NCBI RefSeq assembly: GCF_000255655.1
Contig: NZ_JH636437.1
Location: 248,353-312,352, forward strand
Reading direction: 5' to 3'
DNA length: 64,000 nt
From: Schlesneria paludicola DSM 18645
GTDB lineage: Bacteria; Planctomycetota; Planctomycetia; Planctomycetales; Planctomycetaceae
The notes beneath the pieces were generated by a model that searched no databases, had not been told where the DNA came from, and worked only from the letters and a program-made list of their open reading frames with translations. Numbering within the stretch: the stretch's first letter is position 1; each line of letters begins with the position of its first letter. Shown one piece after another: positions 19,105 to 28,432 of the stretch. A program made the translations under genes and the position numbers.

Positions 19105-21627
19105 TCAATCATCGATGACTCGTCCATTCTTGTCCCGTTTCATGCCGGGTGGCCCAACCGGACCAGTGCCAGGTAACGTCAGAGCGGGCGGCGTCGTGGG
19201 AAGCCCGATTTGCGGGGCTCCTACGGGGGGGATCTGGGTTTGGATCAGATTCATCGCTTCGGACTTGGACTCGGGCGAGGGCAGGGGCACGTTCTCAAAT
19301 CGAAACCTGACCATTTTTTCTTCGACGTGCGAGTAAAGCGAGAACTGAAGCTGAAGATCGTCGGGAAAGACCTGCGTGGGATGGTTGGAATACAGCCGCT
19401 GCACGGTTCGGTCTTTTTCAAACTCAGTGAAGGCGATCAGATCGCCCGGCATTCCCCGAACCTGGCCCAGGAAATGACCTTTGTCACACCAGAGCGTTAA
19501 CGATTGTGGTCGGACGGCGGAATGGCTGCGGCGCAGGTTCAGTCCTGACTCTTTGAATTCCGTTCGCGTCAGGGGCCGCGATGCGGTTCGGACAGCGTTT
19601 TCGATCGTGAACTGCTCCGCGCCTGTCGATGTCAGATACAGAAACGATCCTTCGAAGACATCCAGGGTTGTCGCGGATGACGTCGGGGCATCGACCGACA
19701 ACCGCACGCGTAGTGTCTTTGGCGGGTGGTCGTCAGCCATGTCGTCCTCGGCATCAAACAGGGCAAACGCGGATTCTGGAACCACGTCACCCACCTCGGA
19801 TTTTTTCGGGGCACTGGCGTGCAAGGTGCCCCCGTCAGACAGTTTCATCGTTTTGGGAGTGATCCCGGCGGAACCGCAGATGGTCTCGAGACCGTCTCCG
19901 GTCACATCGATCAGTAGATCCACAGATAGTTCAGGCGTTCCCGTTGACGAAATTTTTGGGTGAGTGCTCCAGGCTGTTCGCGCTTCGATCTTCATCCCGC
20001 CCAGCAACCCTTCCGCCTTTTGAGGTTCAACCCCTTCGGTTTCACCGGGTTGCTTCAATGAAAACTTCGACGCGGCGGGCGATCCCGGTGCTCCGGCGGG
20101 AAGTCCGGTTCCGGGGATACCCATGCCGCTGGTCATTGCCATCACCATCAGGATCGGAGGAAGTTGTTCGAGTTTCGCCTGGGCCGAATCGGGAACGCTG
20201 GTCGAGATTTTCACCACCTGACTTTGCTCGACGATCTTGGCGTTGGTGAAGATCATGTCACCCAATTCACCGATCAGCGGGGGTGCCATCTCTTTGTAGC
20301 TCTTGAACCACTCCCGTGCGGATGCAAGTCCAGTTTCCATCTCGGCTTTCAGACGACTCGACCCTTCTGGTGTGCCGCTGGCCGCGCTGATGCGAAGGTC
20401 GAATCCTCCTTTGATCGACACGCCAACGCTGCCCCAGCGCAAGGCGTGTTGCTTCAATGAATCCTGTACCTGAGAAAAGCCGGGCACCGCCTGCAACGAG
20501 GTCATTTTCCCCTCAGCGTCGGCAGTGGGAAATGCCGCTGCAATGACGATCAACGGCCCTGAATCGACGGCCGTCAATTCTTTACGGGGAATCGTGCTTT
20601 CGCCACGTTCCATTGTCGAGAACAGTTCCGCTTCGCTGCCAGCGATCAGCAGATTCGGGTTCGGCGCCCAGTATCCCGCGGGCGCCATCTTCGCTGTTGC
20701 GGGATTGTCCAGTGAGGACACATACGATTTGCCATTCTTTTCCCGCAGCTTCCCCCCGACGATTCGTTCGGCAATCTGTTTGAGATCGACCGCTTTTTTG
20801 GTCTTCATCACCAGGACAAATCGATTCGTATCGTTCAACCAGCCGGGTGCCGGAATTCCATCAGCACTTGCTGCGGGATCCGTTGCGGGCGTCGAATCGG
20901 CATTTGCCGAATTGCCTGCGCCGGGTGTCTGTGAGATCGCCGTGGCGGCCGTGGTAAATGCGTCGGGGATCCCCACCGTGATGCTCTCGATCTCCGTTGG
21001 GCCGAGTCCGACCGTCTCTTTCCACTTCGCCAGACTATCAGTGACCATCTTGTCGCTGAGCGGGCCTTTGAGCAGCGGTGCGTTCCAAAGCTCTGCCACT
21101 TTCACATGAATGACAAGATCGGTTGCTGACGGCATCCAACGCAGGCCGAGCGCCCGTTCCGCCAAGCTCGCCGGGGGAGCATCTGGGGCCTTCGGTGTTG
21201 GTGCGGCGGCAGGCTCAGCCGCCGGGGCTGGTGTTGGAGCGGCAGTCACGACGATGGGCTCTTCAGGCGGGGGAGCCTTCTTGCTCAAGAGCATAAATCC
21301 CCCGCCGATCAGCACGAGAACCCCGACGATTCCCCCGATGATCAGCGGTGACTTCGAGCCTTCGCTTGATGAACCACCCTTGCCACCCTTCTTCCCGGCG
21401 CCTTTTTTGCCTCCTCCTACAGGTCCTTTGCGACGCGGAGATTCTTCGGCTGGCTCCTCGTCCAGATCGTCATCCATCTCGAACGAGTCTTCGTCGTCCT
21501 CAGAGACCTCGGGCGTGAAGACTTCCTGGCACTTGGGGCATTTGATTTTCTTCCCCAATTTGCTTTTGTCGGGTGCGCTCAGCTTGGCCAGGCACCCCGG
21601 ACATTCGAAAGAAACCTTGCTGGGCAT
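19105..21627 (-). CDS. MJ0042-type zinc-ribbon membrane protein with large outer domain
   Basis: An 840-residue protein from the ATG at 21627. The N-terminal zinc ribbon has CPGC (Cys9, Cys12) and CPKC (Cys30, Cys33), then a very acidic linker and a Lys/Gly-rich segment. One membrane helix (about 94-115, SPLIIGGIVGVLVLIGGGF) leads into a Pro/Ala-rich linker and an outer domain of more than 600 residues. That domain has DUF-like beta/alpha sequence, including WMPSATDLVIHVKVAELWNA, and several regions resembling one another. The layout suggests a cytoplasmic zinc ribbon joined to a periplasmic domain. This is a recurrent planctomycete architecture without a known role. It lies 57 bases downstream of the DUF3634 gene. 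Confidence 0.8.
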   Translation of the reverse strand: MPSKVSFECPGCLAKLSAPDKSKLGKKIKCPKCQEVFTPEVSEDDEDSFEMDDDLDEEPAEESPRRKGPVGGGKKGAGKKGGKGGSSSEGSKSPLIIGGIVGVLVLIGGGFMLLSKKAPPPEEPIVVTAAPTPAPAAEPAAAPTPKAPDAPPASLAERALGLRWMPSATDLVIHVKVAELWNAPLLKGPLSDKMVTDSLAKWKETVGLGPTEIESITVGIPDAFTTAATAISQTPGAGNSANADSTPATDPAASADGIPAPGWLNDTNRFVLVMKTKKAVDLKQIAERIVGGKLREKNGKSYVSSLDNPATAKMAPAGYWAPNPNLLIAGSEAELFSTMERGESTIPRKELTAVDSGPLIVIAAAFPTADAEGKMTSLQAVPGFSQVQDSLKQHALRWGSVGVSIKGGFDLRISAASGTPEGSSRLKAEMETGLASAREWFKSYKEMAPPLIGELGDMIFTNAKIVEQSQVVKISTSVPDSAQAKLEQLPPILMVMAMTSGMGIPGTGLPAGAPGSPAASKFSLKQPGETEGVEPQKAEGLLGGMKIEARTAWSTHPKISSTGTPELSVDLLIDVTGDGLETICGSAGITPKTMKLSDGGTLHASAPKKSEVGDVVPESAFALFDAEDDMADDHPPKTLRVRLSVDAPTSSATTLDVFEGSFLYLTSTGAEQFTIENAVRTASRPLTRTEFKESGLNLRRSHSAVRPQSLTLWCDKGHFLGQVRGMPGDLIAFTEFEKDRTVQRLYSNHPTQVFPDDLQLQFSLYSHVEEKMVRFRFENVPLPSPESKSEAMNLIQTQIPPVGAPQIGLPTTPPALTLPGTGPVGPPGMKRDKNGRVIDD

Positions 21628-21684
21628 GACGACGCTCTCTGCAAGAGAACTTCCTGTTCTCACCGTTGTTGATTCGATCCGTTC

Positions 21685-22017
21685 TTATTGTTCGATCAAT
21701 GACACGTTGCGCAGCTGCTGCTGGCAACCGGCGGGAAAGCCCGAGGAAAATGACAACCGAATTCGAGTTCTGCGTCCAAAGACCGAGTGACGCCGTCTCT
21801 GTGTCGGTTGTAGAGTACCGTAAATTGTCCCATAGCGGACGCCTGACCACTGACAAATTTCAGCAACATGCCGCAAGAAGGCGGAATCGACCTGACCCCT
21901 GCGGCAGACAGGAGTCCCGTTTCTGATCTGCACCACGAAGGCATATCGTGGACGAAGCATCCACCAGATCCCAAACACGATCGCGATCAAGACCCCGAGG
22001 GATAACAGGTCACTCAT
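21685..22017 (-). CDS. DUF3634 family membrane protein
   Basis: A 110-residue protein from the ATG at 22017. One N-terminal membrane helix (SLGVLIAIVFGIWWML) is followed by the DUF3634 pattern: FVVQIRNGTPVCRRG, then VDSAFLRHVAEIC, and the ending LSFSSGFPAGCQQQLRNV. The family is small and uncharacterised. The gene lies 58 bases downstream of trpC and 57 bases upstream of the zinc-ribbon gene, all on the minus strand. Assignment is from memory of the family pattern. Confidence 0.8.
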   Translation of the reverse strand: MSDLLSLGVLIAIVFGIWWMLRPRYAFVVQIRNGTPVCRRGQVDSAFLRHVAEICQWSGVRYGTIYGTLQPTQRRRHSVFGRRTRIRLSFSSGFPAGCQQQLRNVSLIEQ

Positions 22018-22075
22018 CGTTTCCGCCCTGTTGCTCGCCGTCCCCTGGATTTCAATAGTCAATTCATGGTCATCA

Positions 22076-22888
22076 TCATTGCGTCACTGCGGATCGACCC
22101 AGTAGCGTGTCGACCGCCGCACCAATGTCAGCCGATCGCATCAATGATTCGCCAACCAGAATGGCCCGAGCGCCACCCGCTTTGACGCGATCGATGTCGA
22201 TACGAGTCTTGATCCCGCTCTCGCTGACCAGAAGTGTCGTCGCCGGAACCTGTTTGGAGAGCCGCGTCGTGTGGTCCAGGTCCGTGACAAAGGTCCGCAA
22301 GTCGCGATTGTTGATGCCGACCAATGCGGGCTCCAGTTTCAGAACTCGGTCCAGATTCTCGGCATCGTAGAGCTCAATCAACGATTCCATCCCCAGTTCC
22401 GACGCGTAAAAATACAGGTCGCGCAACTGGCAATCGTCCAGACATTCGGCAATCAGCAGAATACAGTCGGCTCCCGCAGCCCGTGCTTCCAGCACTTGAT
22501 ACCGGTCGATAAAAAAGTCTTTCCGCAAGACCGGAATCGTCACGGCCTGCCGTACCGCCTTCAAATAGTCGAGATGCCCCAAAAAGAACGTCTCGTCCGT
22601 CAGTACACTTAAGCATGACGCACCATGCTGTTCATAAATTCTTGCAATTTGAACAGGATCAAAATCCTGCCGGATCACGCCCGCAGACGGCGACCCCTTT
22701 TTGACTTCGGCGATCAATCCGATATCCGGATTGGACCTGAGCGACTGGACGAAATCTCGTACCGGACTGGCCGCAGCGGCTTGATCCCGCAACTGTTCGA
22801 TTGGGCGAAGTCGTTTCGCTTCAGCGACTTCAGTCCGCTTGTGATCGATGATCTTCGTCAACACATTGGTATCGGTACGAGGCGTCAT
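22076..22888 (-). CDS. trpC: Indole-3-glycerol-phosphate synthase
   Basis: A 270-residue TIM-barrel enzyme of tryptophan synthesis that closes the indole ring of carboxyphenylamino-deoxyribulose phosphate. Landmarks are IIDHKRTEVAEAKR near the start, LIAEVKKGSPSAG with the substrate lysine, DETFFLGHLDYLKAVR, PVLRKDFFIDRYQ, LVGINNRDLRTF and SESGIKTRIDIDRVKAGGA. The ATG at 22888 gives the usual length; the frame can be extended to a TTG at 22948 without homology support. Other trp genes are not nearby, which is common in bacteria with scattered trp genes. Confidence 0.95.
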   Translation of the reverse strand: MTPRTDTNVLTKIIDHKRTEVAEAKRLRPIEQLRDQAAAASPVRDFVQSLRSNPDIGLIAEVKKGSPSAGVIRQDFDPVQIARIYEQHGASCLSVLTDETFFLGHLDYLKAVRQAVTIPVLRKDFFIDRYQVLEARAAGADCILLIAECLDDCQLRDLYFYASELGMESLIELYDAENLDRVLKLEPALVGINNRDLRTFVTDLDHTTRLSKQVPATTLLVSESGIKTRIDIDRVKAGGARAILVGESLMRSADIGAAVDTLLGRSAVTQ

Positions 22889-23153
22889 GAAATGGGGCGA
22901 GCCAATCGGATCAGTAAGGAAAGAAGGTCGCAAACTCTCATTGGACAACCAACCTGGCTTTCCAGGTTCGAAGCTCGACTAGTTTATCGCTGTCTCACCC
23001 CTCGCGAAACCCGCCATTTTCAGTTTGCCAGGCTCAAATTCAGGTGAAGGCTGGCTCAAACTCATCGTGTCTCGGCGACTCCTACACCACCAATGCGTTC
23101 CCCGAGTCACGGAGGCATTCAACGGGATTCAAGTACCACCATGGATCTCGGAA

Positions 23154-23501
23154 TCATTCGTGTGGTGGCGTCTTGTCTGTTGAAGAGGGTGACGTCTTGT
23201 CCGCTGAAGAGTTCGATGACGTGGCTTTCATGGCCGCCGCGGCGAGTGAATCGACTTGCCGTTTGGCGTATTCCAACCAGCGCTTGGCCCACACGAATTC
23301 GGTGGCGAGAATGCCAAGGCCTGCAGGAATGACAATGAACGCCGGTCCCGGTAATAGGATCATCGCGATCCCAATCAGCAGCACCGTTGTGCCGACAATA
23401 AATACGACGACGCGTCGTGCGTGCCCGAAGAGCCAATAGGCAATTTTGCCGGGCGAATTCGGCCCCTGATCATCCGAAGGTTGCGGGCTGGGATTCGTCA
23501 T
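23154..23501 (-). CDS. PGPGW-type transmembrane protein
   Basis: A 115-residue protein from the ATG at 23501, 28 bases after the end of the enoyl-CoA hydratase gene. It has a helix VVVFIVGTTVLLIGIAMIL followed by the family signature LPGPAFIVIPAGLGILATEF, then a basic segment and a Ser/Thr-rich tail. PGPGW proteins are small double-spanning membrane proteins of unknown function. It is the third gene of a FAH/enoyl-CoA hydratase/PGPGW series. Confidence 0.8.
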   Translation of the reverse strand: MTNPSPQPSDDQGPNSPGKIAYWLFGHARRVVVFIVGTTVLLIGIAMILLPGPAFIVIPAGLGILATEFVWAKRWLEYAKRQVDSLAAAAMKATSSNSSADKTSPSSTDKTPPHE

Positions 23502-23529
23502 TTTCCGATTGTTCGTCCTGCCAGCCGCG

Positions 23530-24294
23530 TCATTCGCCTGTCCACTGAGCCGGACGTTTTTGCAGGAACGCCGAGATCCCTTCCTGGGCATCATGCTTCA
23601 TCGCGTTGTCCGTCATGACTTGCGTCGCACGAACATAGGCGGACGGTTCGTCCAGATGCAACTGATCATAGAAGGCCCGCTTGCCCAGGCGGATCGTCAT
23701 CGGGCTACTGGCGACGATCGCATCAGTCATCTGCTTGATGACCGTATCGAGCTCGTCCGCAGCCACGACACGATTCACCAACCCGAGTTCCAGTGCCCGC
23801 TGCGCTGGAATCGGGACCCCGGTCATCAGCATTTCCATCGCGGCCTTGGCCGGAATGGCCCTGACCAAGGGCACCATCGGTGTGGAACAGAACAGGCCAA
23901 TCTTGACCCCTGGTGTGGCAAATTTCGCCTCGTTTGCGGCCACCGCCAGGTCACAGGCCGCCACCAACTGGCAGCCTGCGGCAGTTGCCAATCCCTGTAC
24001 ACGGGCAAGGACGGGCTGAGGCAGCTTCCGCAACTGCTGCATCACCGCTGAACAGCGTGAAAATAGCTCCTGATACTCGGACTCGGACCGGCCCACCATT
24101 TCGCCCAGATCGTGACCTGAACTGAAGACCGGGCCAGACGATGCCAGCACGACGACACGTGTCAGGACATCGTCCGCCAATCGTTCCAGCGTCGCACCCA
24201 GTTCCGTCAGCAGTGCCGACGACAGGGCATTCCGACGTTCGGGTCGATTGAGCGTGACTTTCGTGACACCCGCGTTTGTTTCCACCAGCAGCAT
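23530..24294 (-). CDS. Enoyl-CoA hydratase/isomerase family protein
   Basis: A 254-residue crotonase-fold protein. [14 protein letters not shown], the oxyanion-hole region [10 protein letters not shown], and [20 protein letters not shown] followed by [15 protein letters not shown] identify the family. The SSGHDL variant resembles the ECHDC3-like branch rather than classical FadB-type hydratases, so the acyl-CoA substrate is uncertain. The ATG at 24294 lies only 6 bases after the stop of the upstream FAH-family gene, which indicates co-transcription and probably translational coupling. Confidence 0.9.
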   Translation of the reverse strand: MLLVETNAGVTKVTLNRPERRNALSSALLTELGATLERLADDVLTRVVVLASSGPVFSSGHDLGEMVGRSESEYQELFSRCSAVMQQLRKLPQPVLARVQGLATAAGCQLVAACDLAVAANEAKFATPGVKIGLFCSTPMVPLVRAIPAKAAMEMLMTGVPIPAQRALELGLVNRVVAADELDTVIKQMTDAIVASSPMTIRLGKRAFYDQLHLDEPSAYVRATQVMTDNAMKHDAQEGISAFLQKRPAQWTGE

Positions 24295-24300
24295 GATCGT

Positions 24301-25170
24301 CTATCCCGCCTTGACGATAGGATTCGACAAGGTCCCAATGCCCGTGATTTCGATGCTCACGGCATCATTGTTCAATAAGGTGAAATTGTCCGGCGGGACG
24401 ATTCCCGTGCCGGTCAGCAGGAACGCCCCGGTGACCAGATCATTCTCACGCGTCAGCCAGTCAATCAGTTCTTGAAATTCGCGTTTCATCTGGCCCAGGT
24501 CCGTTTCGCCGGTGAAGGCCGTCTTCCCTTCACGCTCGATCGTCAGCCGGATTTTCGTTGCCGTACGATCAAGTGGTTGTTCGGGGATCAGGACGAAGGG
24601 CCCAAGTCCACAGCAGCCATTATAGACCTTGGCTTGGGGCAGATAGAGTGGATTTTCGCCTTCGATATCGCGGGCTGACATGTCATTTCCGACGGTGAAC
24701 CCGACCAATCGTCCGGCGGGCGAGATCACAAGTGCCAGTTCCGGTTCAGGCACGCTCCAACCGCTGTCGGCGCGGACACGCAACGGTTCGCCGGGGCCGG
24801 AGACGCGATTGGGGGTCGCCTTAAAGAAGATCTCGGGACGCGGCGCCGTATAGACACGGTCGTAATGAGACGCCCCGGTTTCAGACTCTTCCATCCGAGC
24901 CACCTGACTGCGTTTGTATGTGACACCCGCCGCCCAGACCTCTTGCCGATCGATCGGAGCCAGAATCGTCACTTGACGCGCATCGAGCAACGGGGCATCG
25001 CGATCGATCAGAAATCGCGCCAGCCCAATCGGATCTGGTGCGTGCAACACGTCCATCAGACTGCGGGCGATATCGACTTGCAGCAGGTCCAGCAGACGCA
25101 GGCGTCCATCATCTTCGACAATCGCCACGCGCATCGAACCATCGGCCAATCGAAGCTTTGCGAGACGCAT
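24301..25170 (-). CDS. Fumarylacetoacetate hydrolase family protein
   Basis: A 289-residue protein from the ATG at 25170, chosen because homology starts at [17 protein letters not shown] and a GGTAGGG-like site lies just upstream. The catalytic domain shows [27 protein letters not shown] and [17 protein letters not shown], which supply the acidic metal ligands typical of the FAH fold. Sequence style is close to 2-hydroxyhepta-diene-dioate isomerase or ketodeoxy-acid dehydratase members. Its coupling to a crotonase-fold gene suggests a small catabolic unit for a carboxylic or aromatic-derived acid. The substrate cannot be named from sequence. Confidence 0.88.
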   Translation of the reverse strand: MRLAKLRLADGSMRVAIVEDDGRLRLLDLLQVDIARSLMDVLHAPDPIGLARFLIDRDAPLLDARQVTILAPIDRQEVWAAGVTYKRSQVARMEESETGASHYDRVYTAPRPEIFFKATPNRVSGPGEPLRVRADSGWSVPEPELALVISPAGRLVGFTVGNDMSARDIEGENPLYLPQAKVYNGCCGLGPFVLIPEQPLDRTATKIRLTIEREGKTAFTGETDLGQMKREFQELIDWLTRENDLVTGAFLLTGTGIVPPDNFTLLNNDAVSIEITGIGTLSNPIVKAG

Positions 25171-25366
25171 GAACCCTACCTCACCTTTGTACATTTTCAA
25201 TTCTGGATGACTGTCCAGAAGATCGCATAACCCGATATCGGAGGCAAGCGGCACGCCGCCTGAAATGAGGCATAGACATGACGTTGCCGCCTGGGGAATG
25301 TATGATCGTGGCTTGCAGGAAGAGTCGTCTGCATTTTCTCTTGATTTCATTTGAAGGAATTGTCAC

Positions 25367-25912
25367 GTGACAGCCAACCGCCGCGCGGAAGTCGATAAAG
25401 CCCTTGCCGATGTCGACTTTTCCAAGAATACGTATCAGGTCGAATTCGACACCACCGCCGGCAAGATCCTGCTGGATGTGTTTCCCGATGTCGCACCAGG
25501 ACATGCCAAGAATCTGATCGGATTGACAAAGATCGGATTCTACGACGGCATCATCTTCCACCGCGTGATTTCCGGCTTCGTGATCCAAGTGGGCTGCCCA
25601 CAAGGCACCGGAACGGGCGGTCCGGGATATCGAATCCCCGCGGAATTCAACAAGACACCACACGATGCCGGCGTGCTGTCGATGGCCCGTACCAGCGATC
25701 CAAACTCGGCCGGTTCACAGTTCTTCATCTGCCTGAGCCGTGCCGGCACCGCCAGTCTGGACAACCAATACACGGTCTTCGGTAAGACGGCAGACAAGGA
25801 CAGCCTGGACGTCGTCCTGAAGATTGGTGCCGTCGAAACCGGCTCGGGAGATCGCCCGAAGAAGGAAGTGAAGATCACCAAGGGCCGCGTGATCGCTACC
25901 CCAAAGAAGTAA
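25367..25912 (+). CDS. Cyclophilin-type peptidyl-prolyl isomerase
   Basis: A 181-residue protein beginning with GTG at 25367 (GAAGGA 8 bases upstream). Cyclophilin landmarks are FDTTAGKILLDVFPDVAP, FYDGIIFHRVISGFVIQVG with the catalytic arginine, GVLSMARTSDPNSAGSQFFI and the NQYTVFGKT loop. There is no signal peptide, so it is cytosolic. It catalyses cis-trans isomerisation of prolyl bonds. The next gene starts 8 bases after its stop, so the two are probably one transcript. Confidence 0.93.
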   Translation: MTANRRAEVDKALADVDFSKNTYQVEFDTTAGKILLDVFPDVAPGHAKNLIGLTKIGFYDGIIFHRVISGFVIQVGCPQGTGTGGPGYRIPAEFNKTPHDAGVLSMARTSDPNSAGSQFFICLSRAGTASLDNQYTVFGKTADKDSLDVVLKIGAVETGSGDRPKKEVKITKGRVIATPKK

Positions 25913-25920
25913 CTTTTCTG

Positions 25921-27405
25921 ATGACTGGCCGTGCAATTCACCTTTGCCGAAGCCTGTATCTCGTCTGGTGTCTGTGGATCGGATTGCCGGGCTGTGATCG
26001 CGTCAACGCGCCACAGCCCGCTCCGGTCGCTCAGGACGTCGATCGACAGAAACACTCGCACTCCGCCAAGCCCGCGGTGACTGAAACGCCCGTCGAAGTT
26101 CCTGCATCGCACGTCGCGTCGCCACAGGTCCCACCGCAGTCGGCGTACCGTCCCGCCGATCAGCGCCTCCGACATGATGAGGCGCGCCTGAAAGCCGCCG
26201 GGATCTCTCTTGTCGAGTCAAAACGGCTGAAGCTGTATACTGACATCCCACTTGAGTCAGCCTGCGATCTCCCTGATTTGGTGGACCAGATCTATCCGGT
26301 GTGGGAATCGGCACTGGGCTCTCTTCCGCCCGATCGCGCGGGAACCGACTTCCAGATGAGCGGTTACCTGATCCGAGATCTGGCCCTGTTCCGCGAGCTG
26401 GGCCTGGTCCCGGAAGAATTGAACTTCGAGCACGGACGACATGTGCGCAACGAGTTTTGGATGCGCGAGCAGGCGACGGATTACTACCGCCGCCATCTGT
26501 TGCTGCACGAAGCGACACACTGCTTTATGATGTATTGGGCCGAGATCAACGCCCCCATTTGGTATCTGGAGGGGATGGCCGAATATTTTGCGGCACATCG
26601 GATCGACGATCAACGGCGGGCACATTTCCGCGTGATGCCCACGTCTGCTCGTGATTTCGCCGGGTTTGGTCGAATTCTGACGATCCACGACAGTGTCGTT
26701 GCCGGAAGGCTCAAGTCGATCTCCGAGATTCTCGCGTTCGAACCTCACGATTTTCGCTCGAATGATTGTTACGCGTGGTCGTGGGCTCTTTGTGCGTTTC
26801 TCGATGGAACACCGAGCTATCAGGCACGCTTTCGGCAGCTTAATGAGCTCATCCATGGAAATCAGTTTCGGCCGACCGCCATCGAATTCTTCGGGCCCCA
26901 ACAGCGCGAATTGGCCACCGAGTGGTCGCTGTTTCTACATCACCTGCAAGACGGATATGACCTGACTCGTGCGGCAATCGAGTTTCAACCGGGGTTGCCG
27001 TTCTCAACGACAGAGACCGAACGCCTTGCCCGGGTGCAGGCAGACCGTGGCTGGCAATCAAGCCAGGTCCAGCTTGAGGCGGGCCAGCGGTACACGGTCA
27101 CTGCGACCGGTCAGTTCACGCTGGCGGACACGCCAAAGCCTTGGCTGAGCGAACCACAAGGTGTCACGATCCGATACTTTGGCGGACATCCGATCGGAAT
27201 GCTGGTCGGATGCATTCATCCCGACGAAGGCCCGGCCGGTGGCAATGATGAACCGATGCTGCGCGTCATTCCCTTGGGACGCGAATCCCAGTTTGAATCG
27301 CCTGTGACTGGAACGCTGTATCTGCGATTGAACGACGCCTGGAACTCACTGGCCGATAATCGGGGCCAGGTCGATGTCACGATTCGACATGTCACGATGC
27401 CCTAA
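25921..27405 (+). CDS. HExxH metallopeptidase-like lipoprotein with LecA-like C-terminal domain
   Basis: A 494-residue protein with a lipobox ending IGLPGC (Cys25). After a Pro-rich linker, the central domain carries LLLHEATHCFM, where His196-Glu197-x-x-His200 forms a HExxH site. YLEGMAEYF follows with Glu217 as the likely third zinc ligand, the gluzincin layout. The C-terminal 140 residues (from about 350) resemble the PA-IL/LecA galactophilic lectin fold: QVQLEAGQRYTVTATGQF, GHPIGMLVGCI, and LNDAWNSLADNRGQVDVTI against LecA's YNDVPGTYGNNSGSF. Family resemblance is from memory. A surface zinc peptidase docked to glycans is inferred. Confidence 0.8.
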   Translation: MTGRAIHLCRSLYLVWCLWIGLPGCDRVNAPQPAPVAQDVDRQKHSHSAKPAVTETPVEVPASHVASPQVPPQSAYRPADQRLRHDEARLKAAGISLVESKRLKLYTDIPLESACDLPDLVDQIYPVWESALGSLPPDRAGTDFQMSGYLIRDLALFRELGLVPEELNFEHGRHVRNEFWMREQATDYYRRHLLLHEATHCFMMYWAEINAPIWYLEGMAEYFAAHRIDDQRRAHFRVMPTSARDFAGFGRILTIHDSVVAGRLKSISEILAFEPHDFRSNDCYAWSWALCAFLDGTPSYQARFRQLNELIHGNQFRPTAIEFFGPQQRELATEWSLFLHHLQDGYDLTRAAIEFQPGLPFSTTETERLARVQADRGWQSSQVQLEAGQRYTVTATGQFTLADTPKPWLSEPQGVTIRYFGGHPIGMLVGCIHPDEGPAGGNDEPMLRVIPLGRESQFESPVTGTLYLRLNDAWNSLADNRGQVDVTIRHVTMP

Positions 27406-27443
27406 CGCACGGAATGTCTTCTCGTTCCTCCCGCGTTTTCTCC

Positions 27444-27475
27444 TCTCGTTACGAAGCTCCCGGTTAATAACGAGG
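27444..27475. repeat. Possible remnant of the 130-bp inverted-arm repeat
   Basis: The sequence CTCTCGTTACGAAGCTCCCG followed by GTTAATAACGAGG resembles one arm of the repeat at 59862 and 63275 but is shortened and diverged. Confidence 0.35.
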
Positions 27476-27489
27476 TGGAATCACGGCGT

Positions 27490-27541
27490 GTTGAAATAAA
27501 GGGGACTGCATCCGCCAGGTGCCTGTCCCCTTTATTTCAAC
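27490..27541. repeat. REP-like palindrome, copy 2
   Basis: A perfect 17-bp stem: GTTGAAATAAAGGGGAC (27490-27506) pairs with its complement at 27525-27541, around a centre containing GGTGCC. It lies between two convergent gene ends (27405 and 27603), so a bidirectional terminator role is possible. Confidence 0.85.
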
Positions 27542-27602
27542 CAAACGGAAGCGGGCAACAAGGACAAGAGATCCTCGAGCATCCGTTCACCGCCAATCTC
27601 AA

Positions 27603-28370
27603 TCACTCGTTGAAGCTAGGGCGCGCCTGTGCCTTCTTGTTGTAAGAAACGGGCTGCACCGGGTCGTGGTTGTGTGTGCGAAGTGCCGCCAGCGTTTGTT
27701 CGGCTTGCTTGAGATCTGGCTTCAGTTTCAGCGCCTTCATCAGATGAAACTCGGCCTCGCTCGTGTTCCCCTGTTCGTTCAGGATGAAGCCCACATTGTA
27801 GTGGGCTTCCGCCTGGCCCACCGATCGGGTGAAGTGTTCCATCGCGGCGGTGATTTCTCCGGCTTGGGCTTCTACCACAGCCAGATGGTATTCATACATC
27901 TTTTCGTACGGATCGAGTTTATGCGCGGCCTGCATCTTCTCGAGTGCTTCCGGCCATTCCTGACGGGAAGCATGGACTTGGCCCATGGCGACCAGGACCC
28001 GTGGATCTTTCGGATGCAGCTTAAACGTCTTCTGCAATTGCCGATCTGCCTCTTCCTGTCGATCGAAGGCGCGATCAACGCGTGCCAGGCCGAGCATCGC
28101 TTCCACGTCTTTAGGGCTCTTTTGCAGCACTTTCAGGTACGACTTCCGGGCTTCCTGATAGTTCCCAGACTGCTCGTGCCAACCTGCATAGGCCAGGTGC
28201 ATCTTCACCGGGTCTTTGAGCTTCTTTGAGGACGAGAATTCGGGAGACCCGACGCGTGACGTCGCCGTCGGTTGCGACTTCGACTTGAATTCCCCGAACG
28301 TGCTCATCGAATTGCAACCGACCAGGCACATCGTCATGCCGATCCAGACGGAACAAGTGATGCGTCCCAT
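27603..28370 (-). CDS. TPR lipoprotein (TadD-like)
   Basis: A 255-residue protein. The ATG at 28370 has a perfect AAGGAGG 7 bases upstream. The signal MGRITCSVWIGMTMCLVGC ends in a lipobox cysteine. TPR-type repeats fill the rest: MHLAYAGWHEQSGNYQEARK, VEAMLGLARVDRAFDRQEEA, PRVLVAMGQVHASRQEWPEA and AEAHYNVGFILNEQGNTSEA. Lipoprotein plus TPR is the TadD/PilF-like pilotin arrangement, but it could equally be another assembly factor. It lies 62 bases downstream of the AAA ATPase gene in the same direction. Confidence 0.85.
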   Translation of the reverse strand: MGRITCSVWIGMTMCLVGCNSMSTFGEFKSKSQPTATSRVGSPEFSSSKKLKDPVKMHLAYAGWHEQSGNYQEARKSYLKVLQKSPKDVEAMLGLARVDRAFDRQEEADRQLQKTFKLHPKDPRVLVAMGQVHASRQEWPEALEKMQAAHKLDPYEKMYEYHLAVVEAQAGEITAAMEHFTRSVGQAEAHYNVGFILNEQGNTSEAEFHLMKALKLKPDLKQAEQTLAALRTHNHDPVQPVSYNKKAQARPSFNE

Positions 28371-28432
28371 GGTGATCCTCCTTGACCGCGCCCTGCGCGC
28401 TCAACACTCTGCCCAATCATTGGGCGATTGAC

